DNA from: Nocardia flavorosea NBRC 108225
Lineage (GTDB): Bacteria; Actinomycetota; Actinomycetes; Mycobacteriales; Mycobacteriaceae
Assembly: GCF_001613385.1 (NCBI RefSeq)
Contig: NZ_BDCG01000030.1
Span: 1 to 64,000 of the forward strand
Length of the DNA stretch: 64,000 nucleotides
Direction: 5' to 3'
Shown: one piece after another, positions 8,491 through 16,943 of the stretch
How positions within the stretch are numbered: the stretch's first letter is position 1
Layout of the letters: every line of letters begins with the position of its first letter
Notes under the pieces: model-generated
Seen by the model: only the letters and a program-made list of their open reading frames with translations
Told to the model about the DNA's origin: nothing
Database searches by the model: none
Translations under genes and position numbers: made by a program

Positions 8491-9234
8491 CTACCGGAGT
8501 TTCACCGTTCCACCGTCGACCATGAGTGTCTGACCGGTGATGTAGCCGGCGTCCGCACTCGCGAGGAATACCGCCACCCGCCCGATATCCTGTTGCGGAT
8601 CGCCGAAACGGCGCAGGGGCACACGTTTCAGCATGACTTCCTCGACACCCGGGTTCGCCTCGACATACGTCTGCACCCCTTCGGTGAGGGCCAGCGGCGA
8701 GATGACGTTCACAGTGATGTTGTCGGTCGCCCATTCATTGGCCGCCACCCGGCTGACCGCCCGGATCGCCTCCTTCGCCGCGGCATAGGAGGCCTGTGTG
8801 GCCTGTCCCTCGATACCGGCTCCCGACGCGAAATTGATCACCGTGCCCGCCGTCGCCCGGAGATGCGAGTACGCCGCCTGCATCAACCGCACCGTCGGGT
8901 AGAACCCGGTGCCGAACGACAGGTCGAACATGTCCTGCGTCGTTTCGACCAGCGGAGCCTGTCGCGAGGCGTGTGCGTTGTTGACCAGGATATGCAACGC
9001 GCCGAACGTCTCTATCGCAGCGGCACAGATCTTTTCGGCGCTGCCTTCCTGCGCGATATCGATATCGACGTACTTTGCCCGGCCGCCGAGTTCCTGCTCC
9101 AGCGTATGTCCCGCGTCGGCGTCGATATCGGCGAAAACGACCGACGCCCCTTCGTCGATGAAAGCCCGGACGATTCCGCGCCCGATCCCACCGGCGCCAC
9201 CGGTGACTATCGCGACTCTTCCGTCGAGTCTCAC
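8491..9234 (-). CDS. SDR family oxidoreductase (NNAH variant)
   Basis: A 247-residue classical SDR with TGGAGGIG at the NAD(P) site, catalytic Ser in INFASGAG and YAAAK. The usual NNAG motif reads NNAHAS. The end YITGQTLMVDGGTVKLR is complete. It belongs to the alcohol/ketone dehydrogenase branch; the substrate is probably a steroid or lipid intermediate by context only. A GTG start at 9234 follows AAGGA at seven bases. A closely related sister gene, cut in half, lies at 22185. It is followed in the same direction by no close gene and preceded by another SDR gene 55 bases upstream. Confidence 0.9.
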   Translation of the reverse strand: MRLDGRVAIVTGGAGGIGRGIVRAFIDEGASVVFADIDADAGHTLEQELGGRAKYVDIDIAQEGSAEKICAAAIETFGALHILVNNAHASRQAPLVETTQDMFDLSFGTGFYPTVRLMQAAYSHLRATAGTVINFASGAGIEGQATQASYAAAKEAIRAVSRVAANEWATDNITVNVISPLALTEGVQTYVEANPGVEEVMLKRVPLRRFGDPQQDIGRVAVFLASADAGYITGQTLMVDGGTVKLR

Positions 9235-9289
9235 GAATGTTCCTTCCGTCCCGATTTCACGATTCTCCCGAACAGCTCCGGTACCACCG

Positions 9290-10084
9290 TTATTCGGTCG
9301 GCGGCGGCAGCAGCTTCTTCGCCGACGCCCGCGCTTCCAGCAGCAGTTCGGCCCGGTTGTGCCCGCTGTTCTTCTCGGCGACCGCCTCGAACTGCTTCAC
9401 CACCACGACGGGGCCGTTGGCCAGGTTCGCCAGACCCTCCGCCGCAACCTCGCGGGGTTCGGAGACCAGCAGGCCGGGCCGGTCCATTTTGAGGCCCGCC
9501 CGGTCCATAGCCGGCGTACGAGTGAGTCCCAGCACGAGTTCCAGGACATCGACGTCGTATTCCTGCATCTCCAGCCACAGCCCTTCGGCGAAGATGCGGC
9601 AGAAGGATTTGACCGCCGAGTACACGCTGATCTGCGCCGATCCCAGATAACCGCTGAGCGAACCCACCAGCACGATTCCGCCGCGGCGCCGGTCCTTCAT
9701 GGGCGCGCCGAAATGCTGCACCAGTTTCAGCTGGGCGGTGATGTTCAGGTCGATAACGGCTTGGAAGCGCTCGAGGTCGCCGGTCACGAATTCGTGACCG
9801 TAGGTGTTGGCGCCCGCGTTGTAGATGAACAGACCGACTTCGAGATCGTCGGTCGCCTGCCGGATACGGTCGACAGCGTCCGCGGCGAGCAGGTCGACCG
9901 ATAGCGTTCGCACCTCGGCACCGTGCGCACGGCAGGCCTCGGCGGTCGCCTCCAGCGGTTCCGGTTTACGCGCCAGCAGTACCAGGTTCATTCCCTGCTC
10001 GGCGAGTTGGAGGGCGAACTCGGCACCGACGCCCTCGGAGCCGCCCGCGATCACGGCCCACGGCCCGTACTTCTGCATATCCAC
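9290..10084 (-). CDS. SDR family oxidoreductase
   Basis: A 264-residue SDR with a divergent cofactor loop GGSEGVGAEFA, YNAGA in place of NNAG, Ser in VGSLSGYLG and VYSAVK. The form resembles the DHRS/HSD-like branch of SDRs acting on hydrophobic ketones, and the C-terminal tail is lysine rich (ASAKKLLPPP). It lies 55 bases upstream of the preceding SDR on the same strand, so the two probably share an mRNA. The specific substrate is unknown. Confidence 0.88.
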   Translation of the reverse strand: MDMQKYGPWAVIAGGSEGVGAEFALQLAEQGMNLVLLARKPEPLEATAEACRAHGAEVRTLSVDLLAADAVDRIRQATDDLEVGLFIYNAGANTYGHEFVTGDLERFQAVIDLNITAQLKLVQHFGAPMKDRRRGGIVLVGSLSGYLGSAQISVYSAVKSFCRIFAEGLWLEMQEYDVDVLELVLGLTRTPAMDRAGLKMDRPGLLVSEPREVAAEGLANLANGPVVVVKQFEAVAEKNSGHNRAELLLEARASAKKLLPPPTE

Positions 10085-10265
10085 GTGTTTTCACTCCTCG
10101 TTCCGAGCCGATGCCGGGCTCGTATTTCGCCGATCCGGGTCGGCGAATCCCGGCAGAACCGTTCACGAGGCTAAGGTCGGCGGGCTGGCCCGCGGCGCCG
10201 ACTCCCACTCAATGGATCCGCTGACACAGGACACAGGTGGGGACGCCGCGGTGGGACCATCCCGC

Positions 10266-10796
10266 TCAGCGCTGAGCGGAGCGCATCGCCGCAACCCTGG
10301 CCCAGACCGTCGGGTCGGTGCGGGGACCGCCCGGAGTATCCGCGCCGTAGCGCTCGATCTCGGCCGCGAGGTCCAATGGCGCGGTCATCGAGGCGCCGCG
10401 GAGGGATTCCTCGACACGTTGGTCGGGCACCAGCCAGCACACCTCGAACTCGATACCGTCGGGGTCGCGGCCGTACAGCGCCTTGGTCGAACCGTGATCG
10501 CCCGCACCGGTCAGGGCGCCGGCATCGGACAGACTCTGCCGTGCGGCGGCGAGCTCGGCGAGCGTCGCGACTTCCCATGCCACGTGATACATTCCGACCG
10601 ACCCGGGCGCCGGGGCCGGGGCGCCCCGGGACTCGAACAATCCCAGGTCGTGGTCGTTGGCCGAGCCCGCGTGCCGCAGGAAAGCACCTCCGGGAAACGC
10701 CTCGGGAAGCCGTTGGAATCCGAGCACCTGCTCGTAGAACCCGAGACTGCGCTCGAGGTCCGAGACGTACAGGACGATGTGATTGATTCCGCGCAT
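10266..10796 (-). CDS. VOC family dioxygenase-like protein
   Basis: A 176-residue VOC protein starting MRGINHIVLYVSDLERSLGF, with a second metal-type motif in YHVAWEVATL and a closing acidic position in GIEFEVCW. These match type I extradiol dioxygenase or catechol dioxygenase-like VOC proteins, which place Fe or Mn on His, His and Glu. The real start is the ATG at 10796, which has GAGGAGG ten bases upstream. It heads the minus-strand run towards the two SDR genes, with a 181-base gap before the next. Confidence 0.85.
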   Translation of the reverse strand: MRGINHIVLYVSDLERSLGFYEQVLGFQRLPEAFPGGAFLRHAGSANDHDLGLFESRGAPAPAPGSVGMYHVAWEVATLAELAAARQSLSDAGALTGAGDHGSTKALYGRDPDGIEFEVCWLVPDQRVEESLRGASMTAPLDLAAEIERYGADTPGGPRTDPTVWARVAAMRSAQR

Positions 10797-11054
10797 ATCG
10801 CCAGGACCTCCTCGGCCGTCGTTCCTCGTCCGTCCGGCCGCATACGGCCGTGGCGGAACCATTCACCACCATCATGCTCCACTCGGCTCGCGGTGGCGCG
10901 GCCCTTCCCGGCACCTCCACACGGACGGTTCACACCGTGTCCCATTCAGCGGTAACGGGGGCGGCATCGTGGTGGCCGGGTCGAATACGTTCGGGAGTTG
11001 TCCGACACGTCGCCGGCTACCTCGCGGCCGTGCTGTTCGATTCGAGGGAGGCCC

Positions 11055-11588
11055 ATGCTTTCGGCGCACGCGATACCACTCGACAAGGTGCCGCAGGGGC
11101 CGGTCACCTCTTTCCGTTGCCGGGTGGAGGAATCGTGGATCGACTTCAACGACCATATGAACGCCATGTACTACGGCATCATCGTCTATCGCGGGCAGGC
11201 GGCGTTCAGCGCGCTGATCGGAATGGGCGAGGACTATGTCGAGCGCACCGGGCTGGGAAAGGTCGTGGTCCAGTCGTCGCTCGGTTACGAGCACGAGGTG
11301 CGCCGAGGTGACGAACTCGAAATCCGTTCCTGGCTACTGGGCGTCGATGCCAAACGTATCCACGTGCTGCACGAGGTATTCAGTCTGGGCACCCGGCGCC
11401 GGGTCGCGGTGGGTGAACAATTGGACCTGAACTTCGACCTGACATCCCGCCGTTCCTCCCCGATACCGGCCGAGCAGCGGCAATACCTGACGGAGTTCAC
11501 CCGCATCCAGACCACCGCGGGGCTCCCCGGCGGGATCGGCCGGACGGTACGCGGCCCGGCTCCACAACTCGGCGCACCGATCCGGTAG
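11055..11588 (+). CDS. Acyl-CoA thioesterase family protein (hot-dog fold)
   Basis: A 177-residue hot-dog-fold thioesterase of the 4-hydroxybenzoyl-CoA/YbgC/FadM type. The signature is WIDFNDHMNAMYYGII, where the Asp near the helix is the catalytic position, followed by VVQSSLGYEHEVRRGDEL. It would hydrolyse acyl-CoA or aryl-CoA esters in the cytoplasm. ATG 11055 has GGGAGG five bases before it; the upstream start adds a non-family stretch. It converges on the porin genes, with a strong stem-loop between. Confidence 0.88.
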   Translation: MLSAHAIPLDKVPQGPVTSFRCRVEESWIDFNDHMNAMYYGIIVYRGQAAFSALIGMGEDYVERTGLGKVVVQSSLGYEHEVRRGDELEIRSWLLGVDAKRIHVLHEVFSLGTRRRVAVGEQLDLNFDLTSRRSSPIPAEQRQYLTEFTRIQTTAGLPGGIGRTVRGPAPQLGAPIR

Positions 11589-11603
11589 GTCCGGCTAGCG
11601 CGT

Positions 11604-11641
11604 GGAACCCGGACCCCGTCACACCGCGGGGTCCGGGTTCC
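11604..11641. terminator. Bidirectional stem-loop between convergent genes
   Basis: A perfect 14-bp inverted repeat (GGAACCCGGACCCC and its complement) with a 10-base loop, sitting exactly in the 60-base gap between the thioesterase stop (11588) and the porin stop (11649). There is no U run, as is usual for high-GC actinobacteria. Confidence 0.8.
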
Positions 11642-11648
11642 GGCGTTC

Positions 11649-12302
11649 TCAGCCGAGGCTGAACGGCTGTCCCCAGACGGTGACGATCTCCTTGACGGAC
11701 GCGGTTTCGACCTCCACCTCGGTGAATGCCCTCGCTTGTGCGTAGCCCGCACACCCCGAAAGACCGATGGTGCTGTTGTGCCAGCTCACGCTGCCGCTGG
11801 TACCGGCGATCGAGGAGAAGGGCCGATGCGATTCCGAACCGAAGGCGTCGGGAGCCTCCAGGTCCAGCAGGTAGAACTTCTTCGCCTGCCCGGGGCCCAG
11901 GCTCAGGTTCCCGCCGAGACTGCCACCGGCCGACTGGTTCTCGCCCGCCCAATCCGTGTTGTAGTTCGCGCCGCTGTTGGCACCGCCGCCGGCGATATTG
12001 ACCTGGCAGCCGACCACATAGCCGGGTTTGATCTTCGAGCGCGCCGGCGCGGACAGCTCGACCTGGGCGCTGGCCGACACCCAGGCATTTCGGTGCAGCG
12101 GGGTGGCGCCCATGGACGGGCTGATCGTGGCCGATTCGCCGACAATGCGCAGCGTGACAGCAGTGCCGTCGGCGAGGGTTTCGGTAACCGCCGCCCCGGG
12201 CAGCGGTACGAAGGTATCGGCGCCGGCGGTACCGGTGGCCAGCAACCCCACCGATGCGGCCGCCACGAATGCGGCGCGGACGAATTTCCTGGGATCAATC
12301 AT
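11649..12302 (-). CDS. MspA family porin
   Basis: A 217-residue secreted protein. Residues 1-~29 form a signal peptide (FVRAAFVAAASVGLLATGTAGA). The mature part starts DTFVPLPG, as in MspA family porins, and contains VGCQVNIAGG and the closing GCAGYAQARAFTEVEVE. MspA proteins form octameric channels in the mycolic-acid outer membrane that admit small hydrophilic solutes. The ATG at 12302 has GGAGAGG nine bases upstream. It lies 62 bases after the second porin gene and is probably cotranscribed with it. Confidence 0.92.
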   Translation of the reverse strand: MIDPRKFVRAAFVAAASVGLLATGTAGADTFVPLPGAAVTETLADGTAVTLRIVGESATISPSMGATPLHRNAWVSASAQVELSAPARSKIKPGYVVGCQVNIAGGGANSGANYNTDWAGENQSAGGSLGGNLSLGPGQAKKFYLLDLEAPDAFGSESHRPFSSIAGTSGSVSWHNSTIGLSGCAGYAQARAFTEVEVETASVKEIVTVWGQPFSLG

Positions 12303-12364
12303 CGGTAAAACCTCTCCGGGTTCGTGAATTGTCGATAGGCGAGCGGTCGGCAATCGGACCGTGC

Positions 12365-13042
12365 TCATCCGATACTGAACGGCGCCCCGTAGAGAGTGGT
12401 CTTCGAATAGTGGTCGCCGATGATTTCCACGACCGTGTAGGCCCGGGCCTGCGCGTAACCGCCGCAACCCTGGATCTCTATTTCGAAATCCCGGTAACCG
12501 ACACTGTAGACACCGGGCCGGAGAATATCCTTGAAACCGACCCGGACGAATTCGACCTCACCCGGGCCGAGCTGGATACCGGCCGAACCGCTCAGCCCGC
12601 CACCGTTGGTGCTGACATTTCCGGAAAGCCCCGCGGAGATCGCGCTGTCGCCGATGCTGACCTGACAGCCGACGATATAGCCGGTGTTCACCTGTGAAGC
12701 GCCGTGGGTCGAGGAATTGTTCGTGCCCGGCATATCCGCCGGCGTCGAATAGGGCCCCGGGCGTTCGACGGTCGGCGTATGGGTGACGTCGGCGGTGACG
12801 GTGCCGGAAACCCACACCACCCGTCCGACACCGTTGGCGGCCATCGACGGGGAGATCACGGCATGTTCGGCCGTCCGGCTGATCGTCGCCCCGGGGGCGG
12901 CCTGGTGGCCGTCGGGTAGCGGTACGAAGGTATCGGCCGTGGCGTGGCCGGCGGCCAGCATTCCGACGGCCGCGAATACCGCACTCACTCCACCCAGGCG
13001 CATCCCTCGGGCATATGGGTGGCGGGGGACGTTTGCTTTCAT
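12365..13042 (-). CDS. MspA family porin
   Basis: A 225-residue porin with a signal peptide ending ...GMLAAGHATA and the mature start DTFVPLPDG. The family blocks VGCQVSIGD and GCGGYAQARAYTVVEI are conserved with its neighbour, as is the final APFSIG (GQPFSLG there). The two likely arose by duplication and may form related or mixed octamers. ATG 13042 has a GAGGG site eight bases before it. The 734 bases upstream (13043-13776) hold one perfect palindrome and no gene. Confidence 0.92.
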   Translation of the reverse strand: MKANVPRHPYARGMRLGGVSAVFAAVGMLAAGHATADTFVPLPDGHQAAPGATISRTAEHAVISPSMAANGVGRVVWVSGTVTADVTHTPTVERPGPYSTPADMPGTNNSSTHGASQVNTGYIVGCQVSIGDSAISAGLSGNVSTNGGGLSGSAGIQLGPGEVEFVRVGFKDILRPGVYSVGYRDFEIEIQGCGGYAQARAYTVVEIIGDHYSKTTLYGAPFSIG

Positions 13043-13296
13043 CTGTTGACCCTCATCTCGATCGAAAGCGGACATGCCGATACCGGCACTGTTTCCGGAA
13101 TATCGCCGGAAGAATATGGACAGGCCACTACGCCGAATATCGCGCCGATCGTTCGAACAATGAGCACGTCGATTTCCCGGACAGCACGAACCCCGGGACG
13201 GCGAAGTGGTTCCGGTCAGCCGAACGGATTCATTCGGCGATCGGTGCAATGAATGCGGCGGTATCGCCACGCCGATTCTCAGGGCGTGGCGTCATG

Positions 13297-13322
13297 CCAC
13301 CGCCCGGAATTCCGGGCGGTGG
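13297..13322. promoter_or_regulatory. 26-bp perfect palindrome upstream of the porin pair
   Basis: Arms CCACCGCCCGGAA and TTCCGGGCGGTGG are fully complementary with no spacer. A smaller palindrome GTGGC-GTCAT-GCCAC lies at 13286-13300 and overlaps it. It is 255 bases upstream of the porin start and about 450 bases after the end of the next minus-strand gene, so it may be an operator or a late terminator. Confidence 0.5.
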
Positions 13323-13776
13323 GGAGAACACCGCAACTACTCGGCTATAAGGGGTGGGTTGCGGTCATGACGTTCCCTTCTTCTTCCTCCGCTGAGCCGC
13401 CCGGCGCGGATATACGCGCCGTATGCGGAGGTTCGCGGCCACCGGCCGGCTGTTCCTGGGCCGGCCGATTCCGAGGCCGGAGCAACAGCACGGACCGGTC
13501 GCCGCGTAGCGGTCGGCAACCGTGTGTCTCGACCGGTGCGGGCACCGGCCCCCGGCGGTGCAGACCGCTTCAGGGGACCGGTGCATTCCGGGCGATTCGA
13601 TGTCGACCGTAAGCCGCCGCCGTAAAAGAGACCATCGCCACTCCCGCTCAGCGAGAATCACAACGGTGGCGGGTTCTCCGGCGTCACCGCACGGCATTAC
13701 CGCCCGGCTCGGCCGGCCGGATCGCAGGCACCGCTGAGACGCACACCGGCAGGAACACCGGCGGACATGATCGGCG

Positions 13777-14859
13777 TCAGAGTTTGAACCGCCCGGCAAA
13801 GCTGCGCAGCGGCAGGTCCGCACTGGTGATGATGCCCGGCCGGGCCGCGACCACGGACCGCAGCGAGTGCAGTGCGGGCATACCGGTGACGGTCATGCCG
13901 ATGGAGGCGAAACTGGCGGGGTCGGACAGGTCGACGCCCTTGCGGGGGAAGACCATATGTTTGCTGTAGATACTGGGGTCACCGGTGATCTGGGTGATGT
14001 AGCAGCCCTTGATCTTCCAGGCGGGGTCGGTATGCGGGGTCATCTGCCATTCGAGATGTGATTCCACCCGTGGTATGCCGTCGACGAGGCCCTGGTACTT
14101 GATGTAGTTGGCGCCGAGCGACCCCTTGGGCAAGAAGTACCAGCCGAGATCGACATCTTCGGTGCAGGCGCCCAGTTCGTAACCGAAGGTGACCTCGTCG
14201 AGTTCCAGGCCGAAGGCATCGGCCATGAGATACACCGAATCGGCGAATACCGCGGTGTATTTGTGCAGCGATTCCGGAATCGTCGGATCGTCGACCGGGC
14301 GGCCGTAGCCGACGGCCTTCCAGGTATCGACGGAATGATGGCAGGAGACGTCGACCGACTCTGTGACAGTGACGTTTTCGATCTCGGCGACATCGGCACT
14401 GTGCACGATCCCGAGGATCTGGGCCAGGCCCGGGTTCATCCCGGTGCCGTAGAACGTCGCGTTACCGCGCTCGCAGGCGGCGGCGATGACCTCGCTGACC
14501 TTGCGGCCGGAGGGGTGCGGGTGGTTGGTGTCGCGGTGGTAGCCGGTAATCCAGTCCGCCGTGGTCACCACATTGATACCTGCTTCGAGAACCTTCTCGT
14601 AGAGGTCTTCGTCCGGGAAGACACCGTGGAACGTGAGCACATCGGGACCGGCGGCGATGATCTCCTCGACCGTTCCGGTAGCGGTCACACCGATCGGTTC
14701 CATACCCACGATCTCGCCGGCGTCGCGGCCGATCTTCTCCGGGGTGTAGCAGTGCAGCCCGACGAGTTCGAGGTCGGGATGGTTGCGGATCCGCCCGATC
14801 ATCTCGGTGCCGAGATTGCCGGTCGCTACCTGGAATACCCGGATCTTGTCGGTGCTCAT
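13777..14859 (-). CDS. DapB-like NAD(P)-binding oxidoreductase
   Basis: A 360-residue protein with an N-terminal Rossmann domain (VFQVATGNLGTEMI) and the dihydrodipicolinate-reductase-like fold. The block NVVTTADWITGYH and then GNATFYGTGMNPGLAQIL are typical of the group annotated as NAD(P)H-dependent amine dehydrogenase or DapB-like in catabolic clusters. It is longer than DapB (about 250), so a lysine-pathway role is unlikely. It lies 45 bases after the Rieske oxygenase gene on the same strand, so the two form an operon and may share a substrate. Confidence 0.85.
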   Translation of the reverse strand: MSTDKIRVFQVATGNLGTEMIGRIRNHPDLELVGLHCYTPEKIGRDAGEIVGMEPIGVTATGTVEEIIAAGPDVLTFHGVFPDEDLYEKVLEAGINVVTTADWITGYHRDTNHPHPSGRKVSEVIAAACERGNATFYGTGMNPGLAQILGIVHSADVAEIENVTVTESVDVSCHHSVDTWKAVGYGRPVDDPTIPESLHKYTAVFADSVYLMADAFGLELDEVTFGYELGACTEDVDLGWYFLPKGSLGANYIKYQGLVDGIPRVESHLEWQMTPHTDPAWKIKGCYITQITGDPSIYSKHMVFPRKGVDLSDPASFASIGMTVTGMPALHSLRSVVAARPGIITSADLPLRSFAGRFKL

Positions 14860-14904
14860 AGGGGGCCTTTCGGTCTGGCGAGGGTGATTCTTCGAGCGGG
14901 CTGG

Positions 14905-15954
14905 TTACGAGGAGTCGTCCGCGGACCGGACGGCACCGCTGTACTGCCGGTGCGGATCCGCGCCGGCCGGACCGCCGCCGGGGTAGAACTGCCGCGCCCA
15001 TTCCCGTAGCGCCGTGAACCCCTGATACTCCTTGCGAGACAACGCGGGCGGATCCGAATAACGCTGGTGTGACCAGATTTCGATATCTGCCTCGAACTGC
15101 TCGATGACGAAATCCGCCATCGTCTTCCCGTACCGGCCGATCTCCGGGGAATCATCTCCCGGTTTCCGGCCGATCCACACCGTGAAGCGGACATCAGAGG
15201 TGTACTCGTCCACCGGTGTCACCGCCGGCATGGTGCGGTTGTCGACCATGCCCCAGCTCTTGGTGATCGAACATCCCAGCCCCGCGTTGATCGATTCGAC
15301 TCCGCTGTTGACCTGGTCCGCGGCCACCGATTCGTCGAAGGCGATGGTGAAATCGACGTAGGAGACAGGGCCGGAGAAATCGTGCCGGGTGAACTCCGGG
15401 ACGAACGGGGTCTTGTGCACGAACTTGAAATGCGCGAAATCTACCCCGTTCTCCATGACGTACTGGGGATGCATCTCCAGCCCCGTCCGGAACAGAGTCG
15501 CCGCGGGGACCGGCGGGTAGTAGTCGGCGGCGGTGTGGCCGTCACCGAACGCGGTGAACATATCCGGCACCTCGAAATACGGTGGACGACCCTCGGTGTC
15601 GAACCAGATCCACACCGCTTCGTTGCGTTCCACCACCGGGTAGGTGCGGATCCGGCGGCCCTTGTTCGGATGGCTCTCGTACGGGATGCAGACGTTGCGT
15701 CCCTCGCGGTTCCACTCCCACCCGTGGAAGGGGCATACCAGGTTCTCGCCCTCCACCCGGCCGCCGTATCCGAGGTGGGCGCCGAGGTGTTCACAGTAGG
15801 CGTCGAATACCGCGACCCGGCCGGATGCCGAACGCCAGGCCACCATCTCGCGGCCGAAGTACTTCATCTTGTGCACCGCACCGGTGGTGATCTCATTGCG
15901 CCAGGCCACCTGGAACCAGCCCGTCGGCTCCATCGACAGCGGCGGTTTCGCCAT
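14905..15954 (-). CDS. Rieske 2Fe-2S oxygenase, KshA-like
   Basis: A 349-residue ring- or sterol-hydroxylating oxygenase. The Rieske site is Cys54-x-His56 and Cys74-x-x-His77; the iron site is NGVDFAHFKFVH with Asp172, His175 and His180. Overall form is that of KshA and cholesterol 7-desaturase-like oxygenases, and the C-terminal motif FEADIEIWSHQRY carries the third iron ligand Asp. Unlike the kshA at 5666 it is intact. ATG 15954 is preceded by GGAGGG. It needs a separate reductase, not encoded here. The divergent TetR gene probably controls it. Confidence 0.9.
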   Translation of the reverse strand: MAKPPLSMEPTGWFQVAWRNEITTGAVHKMKYFGREMVAWRSASGRVAVFDAYCEHLGAHLGYGGRVEGENLVCPFHGWEWNREGRNVCIPYESHPNKGRRIRTYPVVERNEAVWIWFDTEGRPPYFEVPDMFTAFGDGHTAADYYPPVPAATLFRTGLEMHPQYVMENGVDFAHFKFVHKTPFVPEFTRHDFSGPVSYVDFTIAFDESVAADQVNSGVESINAGLGCSITKSWGMVDNRTMPAVTPVDEYTSDVRFTVWIGRKPGDDSPEIGRYGKTMADFVIEQFEADIEIWSHQRYSDPPALSRKEYQGFTALREWARQFYPGGGPAGADPHRQYSGAVRSADDSS

Positions 15955-16017
15955 CTGCACCCTCCACGCCTTCGTGAGCTGCCCGGATCGGCCGATCCGG
16001 CCCCGCGCCCACCGATG

Positions 16018-16031
16018 GTAGAACCCTCTAC
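16018..16031. promoter_or_regulatory. Operator candidate in the Rieske/TetR divergent gap
   Basis: GTAGA-ACCC-TCTAC is a 5-bp inverted repeat in the 142-base gap between divergent starts at 15954 and 16097. A related half GGTAGAAT recurs at 16081-16088. Likely target of the adjacent TetR protein. Confidence 0.4.
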
Positions 16032-16096
16032 GAAAGAATACAAGAGGCCTTTGTGAAACTCGGGAATATCGATCGGCGCCGGTAGAATCGCTGCTC

Positions 16097-16714
16097 GTGA
16101 CGGAAACGGCGGCAGGAGAACGGCGCGCCAACAGGCGTGGAATCCAGTCTCGGGAGAGCATGCTCGAGGCCGCGATCGCCTCGCTGGCCACCGGCGATCC
16201 CGCCGCCGTCTCCGGTAACCGCATCGCCCGCGATATCGGCGCGACCTGGGGCGTGATCAAATACCAGTTCGGCGATATCGACGGCCTCTGGGCAGCGGTC
16301 CTGCGACGCACCGCGGACAAACGCGGTGATCTGCCCGCCGGCATCAAACCGGACGGCACCCTGCACGAGCGAGTCGCCGCCATGATCACCGCCATGGCCC
16401 GCGGCCTGCGCAGCCGGGAATCCCTGGCGATCGAAACCCTGCGCGCGGCCCTCCCCCGCGACCACACCGAACTCGAACGCGATTTCCCCCTCACCGCCGC
16501 CGAGCTCGCCTCGTGGAAACCGCACTGGGACACCGCTTGCCACAAGGCCTTCGCCGACCTGGACCTCGACCCGGTCAAGATACGCAAGGTGGCCGCCCTC
16601 ATCCCCGCCGCAATGCGCGGAATCACCTCCGAACGCACCCTGGGCACCTACGGCGACCTCGACGACGCCCTCGACGCCCTCATCGGCGGAATCGTCAGCT
16701 ACCTCGAGGCGTAA
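16097..16714 (+). CDS. TetR family transcriptional regulator
   Basis: A 205-residue TetR protein. The DNA-binding domain runs from SRESMLEAAIASLATGDP to the recognition helix GATWGVIKYQFGDIDGLWAAV; the ligand domain is all-helical. Its divergent position to the Rieske/DapB-like operon suggests local, substrate-sensing repression. The GTG start has TAGAAT eight bases upstream and no ribosome site, so the mRNA may be leaderless and the palindrome at 16018 could autoregulate it. Confidence 0.9.
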   Translation: MTETAAGERRANRRGIQSRESMLEAAIASLATGDPAAVSGNRIARDIGATWGVIKYQFGDIDGLWAAVLRRTADKRGDLPAGIKPDGTLHERVAAMITAMARGLRSRESLAIETLRAALPRDHTELERDFPLTAAELASWKPHWDTACHKAFADLDLDPVKIRKVAALIPAAMRGITSERTLGTYGDLDDALDALIGGIVSYLEA

Positions 16715-16943
16715 CGGAACCATCGAGGCCGTCGCCGATACCGTTCGGGCAGGCGTGTGCTCGTCGCAGGCTGCCTGCCGCAGACCTCGGCGGGGTCGCC
16801 GGATCGACCGTGGTGAGCGCCGACGCGGCGGCCCGTTCCCGGCCGGATATCTTCTTCTGCCAGGAAAAGCCGGACCTCCAGGGTTCGGATCAGCGCGCGA
16901 ATTACCGTTCCCCGGGCGGCGCCGGCATTGCTCTAATGCGGCT

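Noticed and set aside
10160..10175. Second KstR-like site (cagaaccgttcacg)
   Set aside because: The AAC and GTT halves are one base apart instead of two, so it does not fit the motif.
14263..15009. Plus-strand frame antisense to the DapB-like gene
   Set aside because: Its opposite strand encodes a clear family protein; frame is arginine and glycine rich noise.
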